From contig NC_020453.1 in the NCBI RefSeq assembly GCF_000344805.1, forward strand, positions 310,001 through 374,000: a DNA stretch of 64,000 bases, read 5' to 3'. Origin of the DNA: Bradyrhizobium oligotrophicum S58. Its GTDB lineage: Bacteria > Pseudomonadota > Alphaproteobacteria > Rhizobiales > Xanthobacteraceae. The notes under the pieces were generated by a model that was given only the letters and a program-made list of their open reading frames with translations, did not search any database and was not told the DNA's origin. Of the stretch, positions 1-7,569 are shown piece after piece. Each line of letters opens with the position of its first letter. Position 1 is the stretch's first letter. A program made the translations under genes and the position numbers.

Positions 1-321
1 TTGGTGGATGGCGATCAATTCCGCGAAGGTGCCAATGCGGTGATCTCTTGGCCGGGCATAGATCTCGTCGCCGACCTTGAAGCGGCTGACACCAGGGCCG
101 ACCTTGACGACGGTCCCGGCCACGTCGTGACCCAGCACGAAGGGCGGACGGTAGGGCAGGAAGATCTTGAACTCGCCGTCCCTGACCTTCGAGTCGATCA
201 GGTTCACGGCCGAGGCATGAACGCGAATGAGGACGTCGGCGTTCTGAACCTGCGGATCGGGCCGTTCGGCGAGGCGTAGCGGGCCCTTCTTCTGGTACTT
301 CTCGACGACATAGGCTTTCAC
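1..321 (-). CDS. Zinc-type/quinone-reductase-like alcohol dehydrogenase, N-terminal part (runs off the window)
   Basis: Only the first 107 codons are in the window; the gene continues past base 1. Reading from the GTG at 319-321, the protein begins MKAYVVEKYQKKGPLRLAER and carries the GroES-like N-terminal fold of the medium-chain dehydrogenase/quinone reductase superfamily, with the family signatures GHDVAGTVVKVG and RFKVGDEIYAR. Members reduce quinones, enones or aldehydes with NADPH in the cytoplasm. The Rossmann domain is not visible, so the substrate and zinc dependence cannot be judged. It lies 146 bp downstream of the TetR gene on the same strand and may be part of the same stress-response locus. 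GTG was chosen because the conserved N-terminus starts exactly there. Confidence 0.8.
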   Translation of the reverse strand, partial: MKAYVVEKYQKKGPLRLAERPDPQVQNADVLIRVHASAVNLIDSKVRDGEFKIFLPYRPPFVLGHDVAGTVVKVGPGVSRFKVGDEIYARPRDHRIGTFAELIAIHQ

Positions 322-467
322 TGGGAATCTCCGGGTCTGAGTTGCTTGTCTGGCAAGGTGTTGCTCTCGCCGTGCGATCTGCACGGATTCAGGTTGGGTC
401 GACGCCGATGCCGCCCGCCGCGTGTGACATCAGCCGGACGCGCAAAAGGCGCGCCTCGGGTGTTCAT

Positions 468-1055
468 TCAGGCTGAGGAGGCTGGCGCGCGCGCAAGGCC
501 AGCCAGGGTGCGGATCGCGGTCTTTCCACTCCGCAGGACGCGGCTCGACGTCTCCTGATCGACTGCGCGTGCCAGCTGGAGCGTCCCGATCAGGGTCGCA
601 AAGATCGCGCAGGCCACATCTTCCCGCGCTTCGACGTCCGCCGGAAGTGCTTCTGCGAGCTGCAGCACAAGGGTGCGCGACTGCTCGGCATACATGCCGC
701 GCGTCTCTTCGGGCTGCCGCGCAAGCTCCGGCAGCAGCGCCGCGGAGGCGCAGCCCTGTCCCGGATGGTCCCGGTGCTCAGGCGACAGGTAGATGTCGAT
801 CAAGCGATCGAGCCCTCCTTCGTCCAGCACCTCGCGCAGCCATACGGCCTGCCTGCTCAGGGCGTCCGAAATCGTTTCCCGGACGAGATCGGCCTTCGAA
901 GGGAAGTGGGGATAGAAGGCGCCGTTCGTCAGGCCGGCATCCTTCATGATCGTCGCAAGACCCGAGCCCGCAATTCCGTCCGTGCGGAAGCGCTCGACGG
1001 CAACGTCCATGATCCTGCGGCGCGACGTGTCCTTTCGTCCCTTTTCGTATCGCAT
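468..1055 (-). CDS. TetR/AcrR family transcriptional regulator
   Basis: The protein has 195 residues, typical of the family. Residues about 10-55 form the TetR helix-turn-helix: a first helix around RRRIMDVAVERFR, then GLATIMKDAGLTNGAFYPHF, in which TNGAFYPHFPSK is the recognition helix and start of helix 4. The C-terminal ligand-binding domain (about 75-195) resembles the TetR_C subfamily linked to aldehyde or quinone stress, and its ligand is unknown. The gene is divergent from the short-chain dehydrogenase at 1166, and the shared intergenic region holds a 41-bp imperfect palindrome that is a natural operator. I infer that it represses itself and the dehydrogenase, and possibly the downstream quinone reductase. 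Confidence 0.88.
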   Translation of the reverse strand: MRYEKGRKDTSRRRIMDVAVERFRTDGIAGSGLATIMKDAGLTNGAFYPHFPSKADLVRETISDALSRQAVWLREVLDEGGLDRLIDIYLSPEHRDHPGQGCASAALLPELARQPEETRGMYAEQSRTLVLQLAEALPADVEAREDVACAIFATLIGTLQLARAVDQETSSRVLRSGKTAIRTLAGLARAPASSA

Positions 1056-1077
1056 GAAGCCTTCGCCCGAATCCCTA

Positions 1078-1118
1078 TTGCATTACGATCATAATATCAC
1101 TAAACGATCATAATGCAA
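1078..1118. promoter_or_regulatory. Imperfect palindrome, probable TetR operator
   Basis: The outer arms TTGCATTA and TAATGCAA are perfectly inverted, and 13 of 18 arm positions match overall. The element also contains the decamer CGATCATAAT as a direct repeat at 1086-1095 and 1105-1114, 19 bp apart. It is AT-rich in a GC-rich background and lies between the divergent TetR gene (start 1055) and dehydrogenase gene (start 1166), where an operator covering both promoters would sit. Binding is inferred, not shown. Confidence 0.6.
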
Positions 1119-1165
1119 CCCTGTCTCGGGCGTGGAGTCCGAGACGTTTACGTGAGGGAAAAGAC

Positions 1166-1972
1166 ATGGCCGCCGTTAGAACTGCGATCGTGACCGGGGC
1201 ATCCTCCGGCATCGGCTACGCTACCGCCGAAGGTCTTGCCCACGCGGGATTCACCGTGTTCGGAACGAGCCGGAAAATCGCCAATGACGGCCCCAAGGGC
1301 GTCACGATGCTGGCATGTGACGTCACTGAAGAGGCGTCCGTCTCCGCGCTGGTCGCGGACGTCGTCTCGCGGGCGGGGAAGATCGATCTCCTCGTCAACA
1401 ATGCCGGCATCGGCATGTTCGGCGGCGCGGAAGAGTCCTCGATCCCGCAGTCGCAGGCGCTCTTCGACGTCAATGTTTTCGGCGTCATGCGGATGACGAA
1501 TGCCGTTCTGCCGGTGATGAAACGCCAAGGCGGCGGCCGCATTCTCAACATCGGCTCCATCCTCGGCGTCATCCCGGCGCCGTACTCGGCGCATTACTCG
1601 GCCGCCAAGCATGCGATCGAGGGTTATTCGGAATCGCTCGACCACGAGGTCCGAGCCTTCAATGTCCGCGTTTCCGTCATCGAACCGGCCTATGTCCGCA
1701 CCGTTTTCGATCAGAACGGCATGGAGCCCGACCAGCAGAAAGCCGAATACGATCAGCCGCGCACGGCGGTCGCGGCGCTGCTAAGGGATGTCATGCCCAA
1801 GGCCGACCTGCCGGATGTCGTCGTGAAGGTGATCATCAAGGCGGTGAACGATCAGGCCCCGCGCCGGCGCTACACCGCCGGCAATGCGGCGCGCATGGTG
1901 AGTCTGCTGCGCCGGTTCGCGACCGCCGGATTGTTCGACAAGACCCTGCGCAAGCAGTTCCGTCTCGCGTAG
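1166..1972 (+). CDS. Classical short-chain dehydrogenase/reductase
   Basis: This 268-residue protein is a classical SDR. It has the cofactor motif TGASSGIG (residues 10-17), the NNAG motif in LVNNAGIG, a catalytic serine in NIGSILG and the active-site YSAAK (Tyr-x3-Lys). It would be a cytoplasmic NAD(P)H-dependent oxidoreductase; the substrate cannot be told from sequence. The C-terminal stretch around ARMVSLLRRFATAGLFDKTLRKQ resembles SDRs annotated as oxidoreductases of aldehydes or ketones. The start follows a good ribosome-binding site (GAGGG, 7 bases upstream). Its divergence from the TetR gene across a palindrome suggests that it is induced by the regulator's ligand. Confidence 0.88.
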   Translation: MAAVRTAIVTGASSGIGYATAEGLAHAGFTVFGTSRKIANDGPKGVTMLACDVTEEASVSALVADVVSRAGKIDLLVNNAGIGMFGGAEESSIPQSQALFDVNVFGVMRMTNAVLPVMKRQGGGRILNIGSILGVIPAPYSAHYSAAKHAIEGYSESLDHEVRAFNVRVSVIEPAYVRTVFDQNGMEPDQQKAEYDQPRTAVAALLRDVMPKADLPDVVVKVIIKAVNDQAPRRRYTAGNAARMVSLLRRFATAGLFDKTLRKQFRLA

Positions 1973-2047
1973 TCAGACGCTTCCGACCGCCTCCAGGCGG
2001 GCCACATCAGTTCGCGACGAATTGCTGTCCGTGCCGCGGCCCGAACC

Positions 2048-2263
2048 TTACTGCCCGTGCTCGGTCAGCACCTTTTCGCAAGCCTTCGACAGCTTGGCAC
2101 GGTGCTCCTTGAGGCAGGCCAGCACGGCCTGATCGCCGTTATTCATCACGGCGCGGCAGTGGCGGGAGACGTCGCGTGCGCACGCGTCCTGCCCGGGCTG
2201 CTGCTGGGCTGAGGCGGTCGATGCGATCAGGACCAAGGGGATGATCAGTGAGAGTTTGTTCAT
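2048..2263 (-). CDS. Small secreted cysteine-rich protein
   Basis: The product has 71 residues, with a signal peptide of about 19 residues ending in TASAQ, so it is exported to the periplasm. The mature part holds four cysteines in the pattern C-x7-C-x12-C-x12-C, within CARDVSRHC, VLACLKEHRAKLSKACEKVL. This matches the spacing of the short cysteine-rich repeat proteins common in Bradyrhizobium and relatives; their function is unknown. It is a clear paralogue of the next gene on the same strand (2379-2666), 115 bp upstream, so the two are a tandem duplication. Confidence 0.72.
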   Translation of the reverse strand: MNKLSLIIPLVLIASTASAQQQPGQDACARDVSRHCRAVMNNGDQAVLACLKEHRAKLSKACEKVLTEHGQ

Positions 2264-2378
2264 GACTGGCGCCTCGCTCCCGGGATTGAAGGTTTGGCGG
2301 CGCTTTTAGTGGTCACAACCGGGCCTCGCAAGCGCCTCGGCCGCAGCCGGGGCGCGCAGGCAGGAGCCGGAAGCATTC

Positions 2379-2666
2379 TCAATTGGCGTCGTTGGCCTCG
2401 GCGACCTTGCCGCCGCGCTTGGAGACCTCGCGGTCGAGCACGGTGCGGCAGCCGGAGCTCAGCGACGAGCGGTTCTTGATCATGCAGGCGGTGACCGCCG
2501 GGATGTTGGGAATCTCGCTGCTGCACAGGCGGAATGCATCGCCGGTGCACATCTGCTGCGCCTCGGCGCTGAAGGCGAAGCTCGCGCTGGACGTGAAGGT
2601 CGAGACCGCGGCGATGCCGACGGCGGTCAGCGCGGCCTTGCGCAGGAGATTGAAGGACTTCGTCAT
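2379..2666 (-). CDS. Small secreted cysteine-rich protein, paralogue of the downstream gene
   Basis: The 95-residue protein starts at the ATG at 2664-2666, which has GGGAG 6 bases upstream; a longer open frame back to 2744 lacks such a site and would disrupt the signal peptide. The signal peptide is MTKSFNLLRK followed by a hydrophobic stretch, with cleavage near SFAFSA. The mature region has four cysteines in CTGDAFRLC, AVTACMIKN and LSSGCRTVLD, the same layout as the neighbour at 2048-2263. Periplasmic location is predicted; function is unknown. A short charged tail, KRGGKVAEANDAN, distinguishes it from the neighbour. Confidence 0.7.
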   Translation of the reverse strand: MTKSFNLLRKAALTAVGIAAVSTFTSSASFAFSAEAQQMCTGDAFRLCSSEIPNIPAVTACMIKNRSSLSSGCRTVLDREVSKRGGKVAEANDAN

Positions 2667-2993
2667 GGCTGGCTCCCATTGGCTCCGCGTGATCGCGGGC
2701 CCCGTGTTCAATGCGCCCATCATGGCCTGATCCCTCCCTAGCAACCGTGATGCGGGTCACGCCAGATCGGGCCATTCAATCCCGGCCGGCGCCTGGAGCA
2801 GGGCATTGGGCGCGGCGAGATGTCGCTCCGGTGAAATCCCGGTTCGGCGCGCGCATCGTCCTGGAAACCTTCGCCGATCTGATCGCTGTTGGGACCGCGT
2901 TAACGATTCGTTGGCACTAATGGAAGCTGATTGAAGGGGCGGACGGCCGTTGCGTCCGCCATCCTGTGTCTCGCGTTTTCGGGAAGAGTAACC
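2667..2993. other. Intergenic region between divergent genes
   Basis: This 327-bp stretch separates the cysteine-rich gene (minus) from the polysaccharide deacetylase (plus) and should hold both promoters. I see no convincing gene. TTAACGATTCGTTGG around 2900 is half of a CtrA-type box (TTAA then seven bases then TTGG instead of TTAA), which is too weak to call. Confidence 0.4.
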
Positions 2994-4040
2994 ATGCGTA
3001 ATGCGTTAGGCTTGCTGTTGGCCACCGTCGTCGCGGCGCTGGCGATCACCGGTGTGTGGTATTGGGTTTCGAAGCCGAGCGCCGCCAAGGCCGCCGCGCA
3101 GAGCGCACAGGCGAAGCCGTCTGAGATCGCCCCGCCGCCGCCCGCCAGGGTCGCCGCCAAGGCATCATCCAAGGACGAGGTCGAATATACCGGTACCGTG
3201 CAGGCGCGGCCGGCCGCGGCCCCCCAGGCTCCCGTGCTGCCGAAATCGACCTGCGCCAATCCGGACGCGCTCGGCATTTCCCGCACCGTCGTGGTCGACA
3301 CGTCAGGTGGTCCCGGCTTCGGCCTCGACCATTTCAAGCAGTTCGACTTCCTCGCCGACCGCGAGGTGGTGCTGACCTTCGATGACGGTCCGTGGCCGGT
3401 CAACACGCCGGCGGTGCTGAAGGCGCTGGCCGACGAATGCACCACCGGGATCTTCTTCTCGATCGGCAAGCACGCGACCTATCATCCGGAGATCCTGCGC
3501 CAGGTGCTGGCGGCCGGGCACGTCGTCGGTGTGCACACCTGGTCGCACGCCAATCTCAACGGCAAGAAGATGACGGACGAAACGGCGAAGGAGGAGCTCG
3601 AGAAGGGCTTCAGCGCCGTCAAGTTCGCGCTCGGCACCAACCCGGCGCCGTTCTTCCGCTTCCCGCAATTGCAGCATCGGCCGTCGGCGGTGGCCTATCT
3701 CGGCAACCGCAACATCGCGATGTTCTCCTGCGACGTCGACAGCTTCGACTTCCGCTCCAAGGATGCCGATCAGGTCGTCAACACGGTGATGACCGGGCTC
3801 GACAAGAAGGGCAAGGGCATCATCCTGATGCACGACTTCCAGAAGAACACGGCGCTGGCGCTGCCGACCTTGCTGCGGCGGCTCAAGGCCGGCGGCTACA
3901 AGGTGGTCGCGATGAGGCCGAAGGGCACGCTCGACACGCTGCCGGAATATGACGCGATGATCGGCCAGGATCCGAAGCTGCCGACGACGATGACCAACGC
4001 ACGACCGATCTCCAGCGTGATCCAGACCATCTCGCAGTGA
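2994..4040 (+). CDS. Polysaccharide deacetylase (NodB-homology, CE4 family), membrane-anchored
   Basis: The 348-residue protein starts at the ATG at 2994, preceded by GGAAGAG. An N-terminal hydrophobic helix (about residues 5-25, LLLATVVAALAITGVWYW) anchors or exports it, followed by an Ala/Pro-rich linker to about residue 95. The NodB-homology domain then carries motif 1 TFDDGP (the Asp-Asp of the metal site), motif 2 HTWSHANL (the two metal-binding His) and a later FFRFPQL arginine motif. The family removes N-acetyl or O-acetyl groups from polysaccharides or peptidoglycan using a divalent metal. The probable site of action is the periplasm, on cell-wall or exopolysaccharide. A strong terminator follows the stop codon. 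Confidence 0.87.
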   Translation: MRNALGLLLATVVAALAITGVWYWVSKPSAAKAAAQSAQAKPSEIAPPPPARVAAKASSKDEVEYTGTVQARPAAAPQAPVLPKSTCANPDALGISRTVVVDTSGGPGFGLDHFKQFDFLADREVVLTFDDGPWPVNTPAVLKALADECTTGIFFSIGKHATYHPEILRQVLAAGHVVGVHTWSHANLNGKKMTDETAKEELEKGFSAVKFALGTNPAPFFRFPQLQHRPSAVAYLGNRNIAMFSCDVDSFDFRSKDADQVVNTVMTGLDKKGKGIILMHDFQKNTALALPTLLRRLKAGGYKVVAMRPKGTLDTLPEYDAMIGQDPKLPTTMTNARPISSVIQTISQ

Positions 4041-4065
4041 CGCCTCTTACTGCACGAAGTTGCGC

Positions 4066-4094
4066 AAAGGCCGGGCGCTCGCCCGGCCTTTTTT
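4066..4094 (+). terminator. Rho-independent terminator after the polysaccharide deacetylase
   Basis: A perfect GC-rich stem (AAGGCCGGGCG paired with CGCCCGGCCTT) with a 2-base loop is followed by a run of six T. It lies 25 bp after the stop codon of the deacetylase and before the convergent gene ending at 4118. The A-run on the other side may let it work in both directions. Confidence 0.85.
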
Positions 4095-4117
4095 CGTTGT
4101 CGGCCGCTGCCGAGGGC

Positions 4118-4543
4118 TCACCAATAGATGCCGTGGCGGTGCAGCTCGCGAACGATGCGGGCTTCGGTCCAGCTCTTGCCGCGGGACTTGCCAGCGCGCG
4201 CCGACTTCGAGCGTCGCGATGATGTCTGCGCCGAGGGTGTCGGCTCTTGCGCGGGTGCCGCAGCGCTGGCGGCGGGCGGTGCCGCGGCCGGGGTGTTCGC
4301 CACCGGCGCAGCGGCGGCCGGCGCGGTTTGCGCAACCGGCGCAGCGGGCGGCACCGGAGCGGCTACCGTCGGCACCGGAGCCGGCGTCACCGTGACTTCG
4401 CCGGCCTGCTGGACGTAGCTCGGGCGCGGCGCCGGCGCGGCGCCGTCGCTCGATGACAGTGACAGGCTGCGTGTTCCCTCGGCCTGTGCGGCGGTGACGG
4501 ATGCGAGCGCCATCGCTCCGATCAGGATCATCTTGCGCATCAT
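4118..4543 (-). CDS. Secreted Pro/Ala-rich protein with conserved C-terminal segment, function unknown
   Basis: The 141-residue product has a signal peptide (MMRKMILIGAMALASVTAAQ, cleavage after AQA). About 75 residues of Ala/Pro/Val repeats follow (PAPVPTVAAPVPPAAP style), then a basic stretch SRRSKSARAGKSRGK, and the protein ends in SWTEARIVRELHRHGIYW. Only this last segment looks folded and conserved; I recall similar C-termini in Bradyrhizobium hypothetical proteins. The low-complexity middle is probably an extended periplasmic linker. It converges on the deacetylase gene. No function can be assigned. Confidence 0.6.
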   Translation of the reverse strand: MMRKMILIGAMALASVTAAQAEGTRSLSLSSSDGAAPAPRPSYVQQAGEVTVTPAPVPTVAAPVPPAAPVAQTAPAAAAPVANTPAAAPPAASAAAPAQEPTPSAQTSSRRSKSARAGKSRGKSWTEARIVRELHRHGIYW

Positions 4544-4972
4544 GAAAGCTCCCCTTGTTGACTGCGGGGAGGTTTAGGGGCGCCCGCGCGTTTGCGGTGT
4601 GATCCCGGTCACGCTTGGCCTGCAAGCCTGAATTGAGCTGGACGTGCCGGCACGCGACGGCGGCACCAGGCACCATTTTTCTCAGAACCTTTTCGTGGGT
4701 GCAGCGACTTCCGTTCAGGACGAGAGGAGCTCGGGGGGAGCCCGTCGGACATCCCACAATCGATCGACTGCAGCACCGCCGCGCCGGCCGCTCGGCGATT
4801 CAGCTCAGCCCCGGCCTGCTACCACATTACCGTCATGACGAGGTGTTCCCTATTGCGGGAACGACCCAAGGTTGAGGTATGATTGTATGCATATGTACTG
4901 TTCGTTGGTGCTGTTCAGAAAGTTCGCCGAATCCGATACGAACAATGATCGTTTCGGGGGAAGGATGGGCGC
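4544..4972. other. Intergenic region without a recognisable gene
   Basis: This 429-bp region lies between two divergently transcribed genes for exported proteins. It is less GC-rich near 4870-4960, which fits a promoter for the gene at 4973. Open frames here have no ribosome-binding site, homology or plausible composition. I see no repeat or RNA structure in it. Confidence 0.4.
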
Positions 4973-5551
4973 ATGCGCCGGGTGATCGTTGCGATGGTGC
5001 TGTCCGCCCTGGGAATGCTGGCCTGCAATGGGCAGGTGCGGGCACAGGGCGGTGAGAACGACGTCGAGGAAATCTATCTGGCGCGCTCCGTGCGCCATGG
5101 CCGCGTCGTCCCGTCGGATTTCTGCGCGCCGACCAAGACGGGCTTCGCGCCGGCGCTGGAGGATCAGCTCTCGATCCACTCCGTGAGCGTCCGTCCGGCC
5201 GACGGCCGCATGACCGACACCAACGCCAAGAGCATCGGCGAGATGCGGGTGTGCATTGGCCAGGCCATGGATCCGACCCTGCTCGGCACCTACACCGAAG
5301 GCCAGTTCAACGGCATCGCGTTCACCGGCATCGGTGATTGCCGGCTGGTGCGGGGCAATCTGCCGGAGGAAGGCCTCCTCACCCACCGCTGCTTCCTGGC
5401 GCTGTCGGGCTTGCCGGAGCCCTATGTCGGCGGCTTCCTGATCTCCAGCTCACTGTATTCGAAGACGCCGTTCGGACCTGAGAGCTCGCCGCCGGGCTAT
5501 GCCCAGGCCGGCATCCTGATCATCCGCCTCTGGAAGAAACGGCTGCCCTGA
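4973..5551 (+). CDS. Exported hypothetical protein
   Basis: The 192-residue protein begins with a signal peptide (MRRVIVAMVLSALGMLACNG), cleaved either at VRAQ-G or, less likely, as a lipoprotein at the cysteine in MLAC, since the lipobox is poor. The mature domain contains four cysteines (DFCAPT, MRVCIG, GDCRLV, HRCFLA) that could form two disulfides. It ends in the basic sequence IIRLWKKRLP. I do not recognise the family. It converges on the GSCFA gene with a 37-bp gap. Confidence 0.6.
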   Translation: MRRVIVAMVLSALGMLACNGQVRAQGGENDVEEIYLARSVRHGRVVPSDFCAPTKTGFAPALEDQLSIHSVSVRPADGRMTDTNAKSIGEMRVCIGQAMDPTLLGTYTEGQFNGIAFTGIGDCRLVRGNLPEEGLLTHRCFLALSGLPEPYVGGFLISSSLYSKTPFGPESSPPGYAQAGILIIRLWKKRLP

Positions 5552-5588
5552 GGCAGCCGCTGCGCATGGTCGTCCGTTGGACGCGCGG

Positions 5589-6992
5589 TCAGGCCGGCGA
5601 GAAGGTCTGGACGAAGGCGCGCACGGTCGCCGACACCTTGTCCTCCGAGACATGCCATGCGGCGCCGTCATCGGCCGCAAAGAAGCTCGAGGCGTTGGAG
5701 CCGGCCCAGCGGAACACCTCGAACGACGGCCAGTACCAGATGTTCTCGAGGTTCGAATTGTTGACCACCTCGTGCGCCACCAGCCGCATCGTGCTCTTCG
5801 ACAGGCAGTCGGCCTGCACCACCGATTCATATTCGAACGAGGTCAGCAGCGGCACCGGCGATACCGTGACGATCACCTTGATCCCGGGTGAGATGCTGCG
5901 GACGAAGTTGATCAGATAGAGCACGTTGTCGACGTTCTCCTGCACGCTCGCGGTGCGGAACTTGTACTTCTCGGCCAGCGCCCTGGAGTTCAGCGCGCTC
6001 GGCCGTGGCAGCACGAAGGCGCCGGTCTCGCGGTCGAAGAACGCCGCGGCGACGCCGAGCGTCAGGATGAAGACATTGGCCTGCCTGATGACCGAAAGCG
6101 TGTTCGCCTTGCTGGAGCCGGGCGGCAGCAGCTCGACGATGCGATCGCGGATCTCCGGATCGATCGTGGCATCGCGCAGCCAGTCCACGAACACGCGATT
6201 GGCGAAGGTCGTGTTGATGTACTCCGAGATCTCCATGTGGTGGCTGGCATAGCCGCTGTCGGTGAGGCTCTTGGAGAGGTTGCGCGCGAAGCACGAGCCC
6301 ATCGTGAAGAAGCGCGTGCTCTTGTCGACGAATTTGGGCGCGGCGGCGAGGTTGACCGCGATGTGGTTGGTGATCAGCGTCTGCAGGTCGCCGAGGAAGT
6401 CCTTGGTCTCCGGATAGCGGCCGACCTTGGCGCGGCCCTTGACGTCCCTGGCCTTGCCTTTCTTGACGTTCGATCGCGCGAGCTCCAGCGTCTCGCGGTT
6501 GATCGGGTTGTCATAGGCGGGGTCGAGCTTGATCGTCTTCTCCAGCGCGGCCACCGCCTCCTCGAACTCGTTGTTCTGGGTCAGGATCTCGCTGAGAGAG
6601 AAGTAGTCGGCGGCCAGATTGGAGGCGCGGGCGAGCTTGCGGAACAGCTCCATCGAGCGCGTGAACGGACCGACATGGCTGCAGCGGACCGCCGCGTTGC
6701 GGATCAGGTGCAGGTTGCCTTCGCTCGGCTCGTTGAAGATCTCCGGATGCTCGTCGAGAATCGCCAGCAGCATGTCGCGCGCCTCGGCGCGCTTCTTGTG
6801 CGAGCCGTCGTCGATCAGCTGCGCATAGATGAAGCGGGCGTTGATGTCCGTGGGGTCGAGCTCGAGCAGCTTCTGGAAGGCGAGCTGCGCGCTGACGAAG
6901 TCCTTGTCCTCGATGTATTTGTAGGCGAGCGTCCTGATCTGGCCGACGATGGATTGGAACTGGGTGTGATTGTCGAGGGCAGTGGTGCTCAT
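5589..6992 (-). CDS. TPR repeat protein with C-terminal GSCFA (GDSL/SGNH-like) domain
   Basis: I start this 467-residue protein at the ATG at 6992 (MSTTALDNHTQFQ); the frame is open to 7064, but the extra residues look non-native. Residues about 15-165 form tetratricopeptide-like helices (LAFQKLLELDPTDINARFIY, and EEAVAALEKTIKLDPAYDNP). From about residue 215 the GSCFA domain follows, with its name-giving motif TMGSCFARNL at about 230-239; the Ser is the expected SGNH-type nucleophile. GSCFA domains occur in bacterial proteins thought to act on glycans or acyl esters, but biochemistry is sparse. No signal peptide is visible, so it is probably cytoplasmic. A CtrA-like box lies about 280 bp upstream. 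Confidence 0.75.
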   Translation of the reverse strand: MSTTALDNHTQFQSIVGQIRTLAYKYIEDKDFVSAQLAFQKLLELDPTDINARFIYAQLIDDGSHKKRAEARDMLLAILDEHPEIFNEPSEGNLHLIRNAAVRCSHVGPFTRSMELFRKLARASNLAADYFSLSEILTQNNEFEEAVAALEKTIKLDPAYDNPINRETLELARSNVKKGKARDVKGRAKVGRYPETKDFLGDLQTLITNHIAVNLAAAPKFVDKSTRFFTMGSCFARNLSKSLTDSGYASHHMEISEYINTTFANRVFVDWLRDATIDPEIRDRIVELLPPGSSKANTLSVIRQANVFILTLGVAAAFFDRETGAFVLPRPSALNSRALAEKYKFRTASVQENVDNVLYLINFVRSISPGIKVIVTVSPVPLLTSFEYESVVQADCLSKSTMRLVAHEVVNNSNLENIWYWPSFEVFRWAGSNASSFFAADDGAAWHVSEDKVSATVRAFVQTFSPA

Positions 6993-7326
6993 ATCGCGGG
7001 TTCGCCTTTGTCTCTTGTTGCGTTTCCAAGAGCTGCGCACTGCCGATTTCAGGGCGCGAAGCATCGCTCACGCGGACACGGCAGCCCGCGCGTGAGACAT
7101 CTCGACCATGACAACTGGATACTGATCGCCACCGGCCCAGCCGCTGGCGTACGCCTCGGCGCAGCCGACAATCGCGGTGACGCGGAAAGGGAAACCCGCC
7201 CGAATCGCCGCCTGCTGCCTGCGCGTGCAAGCGCATGCAGTTCGCGGGACACGATGGTGGCGACGAGGTTAACCGGTTATTAACCCGGGGACCCGGGCGG
7301 TTACGGGCGGGAAACTACGGGGAGGC
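6993..7326. other. Intergenic region upstream of the GSCFA gene
   Basis: These 334 bp separate the GSCFA gene from tRNA-Thr, both on the minus strand. Apart from the CtrA-like box at 7269-7284 I see no gene, repeat or clear sigma-70 promoter. Confidence 0.4.
7269..7284. promoter_or_regulatory. Candidate CtrA-binding box
   Basis: The sequence is TTAA, seven bases (CCGGTTA), then TTAAC, an exact match to the full CtrA consensus of alphaproteobacteria (TTAA-N7-TTAAC). It is also nearly palindromic. TTAA is rare in this GC-rich DNA, so two copies at the right spacing are unlikely by chance. It lies about 280 bp upstream of the GSCFA gene and just downstream of tRNA-Thr; the regulated gene is uncertain. 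Confidence 0.45.
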
Positions 7327-7402
7327 TGGTGCCGCAAGAGGGACTCGAACCCCCGACCCCGTCATTACGAATGACGTGCTCTACCAGCTGAGCTATTGCG
7401 GC
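7327..7402 (-). tRNA. tRNA-Thr (anticodon CGT)
   Basis: The 76-nt cloverleaf has acceptor stem GCCGCAA/TTGCGGC, D-arm AGCTCAGCTGGTAGAGC, anticodon stem CGTCA/TGACG with loop TTCGTAA (anticodon CGT, reading ACG), T-arm GGGGGTTCGAGTCCCTC, and an encoded ACCA 3' end. All stems pair. It stands alone, not in an rRNA operon. Confidence 0.97.
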
Positions 7403-7569
7403 GAACCAAAGCAGCGGCCACCCGGCGGAACGCCGGTGGACGCGAATGCGCTCCTGATATCGGGCGGACGGCCCGTTGGCAAGAACAACGCGGAGGGCGG
7501 TCACGTCCGCCGCGGGTGATTTGACGGGCAGGGCGGCCGGACGCCGCCCAAAGCCCACGCCGGCTGCAT

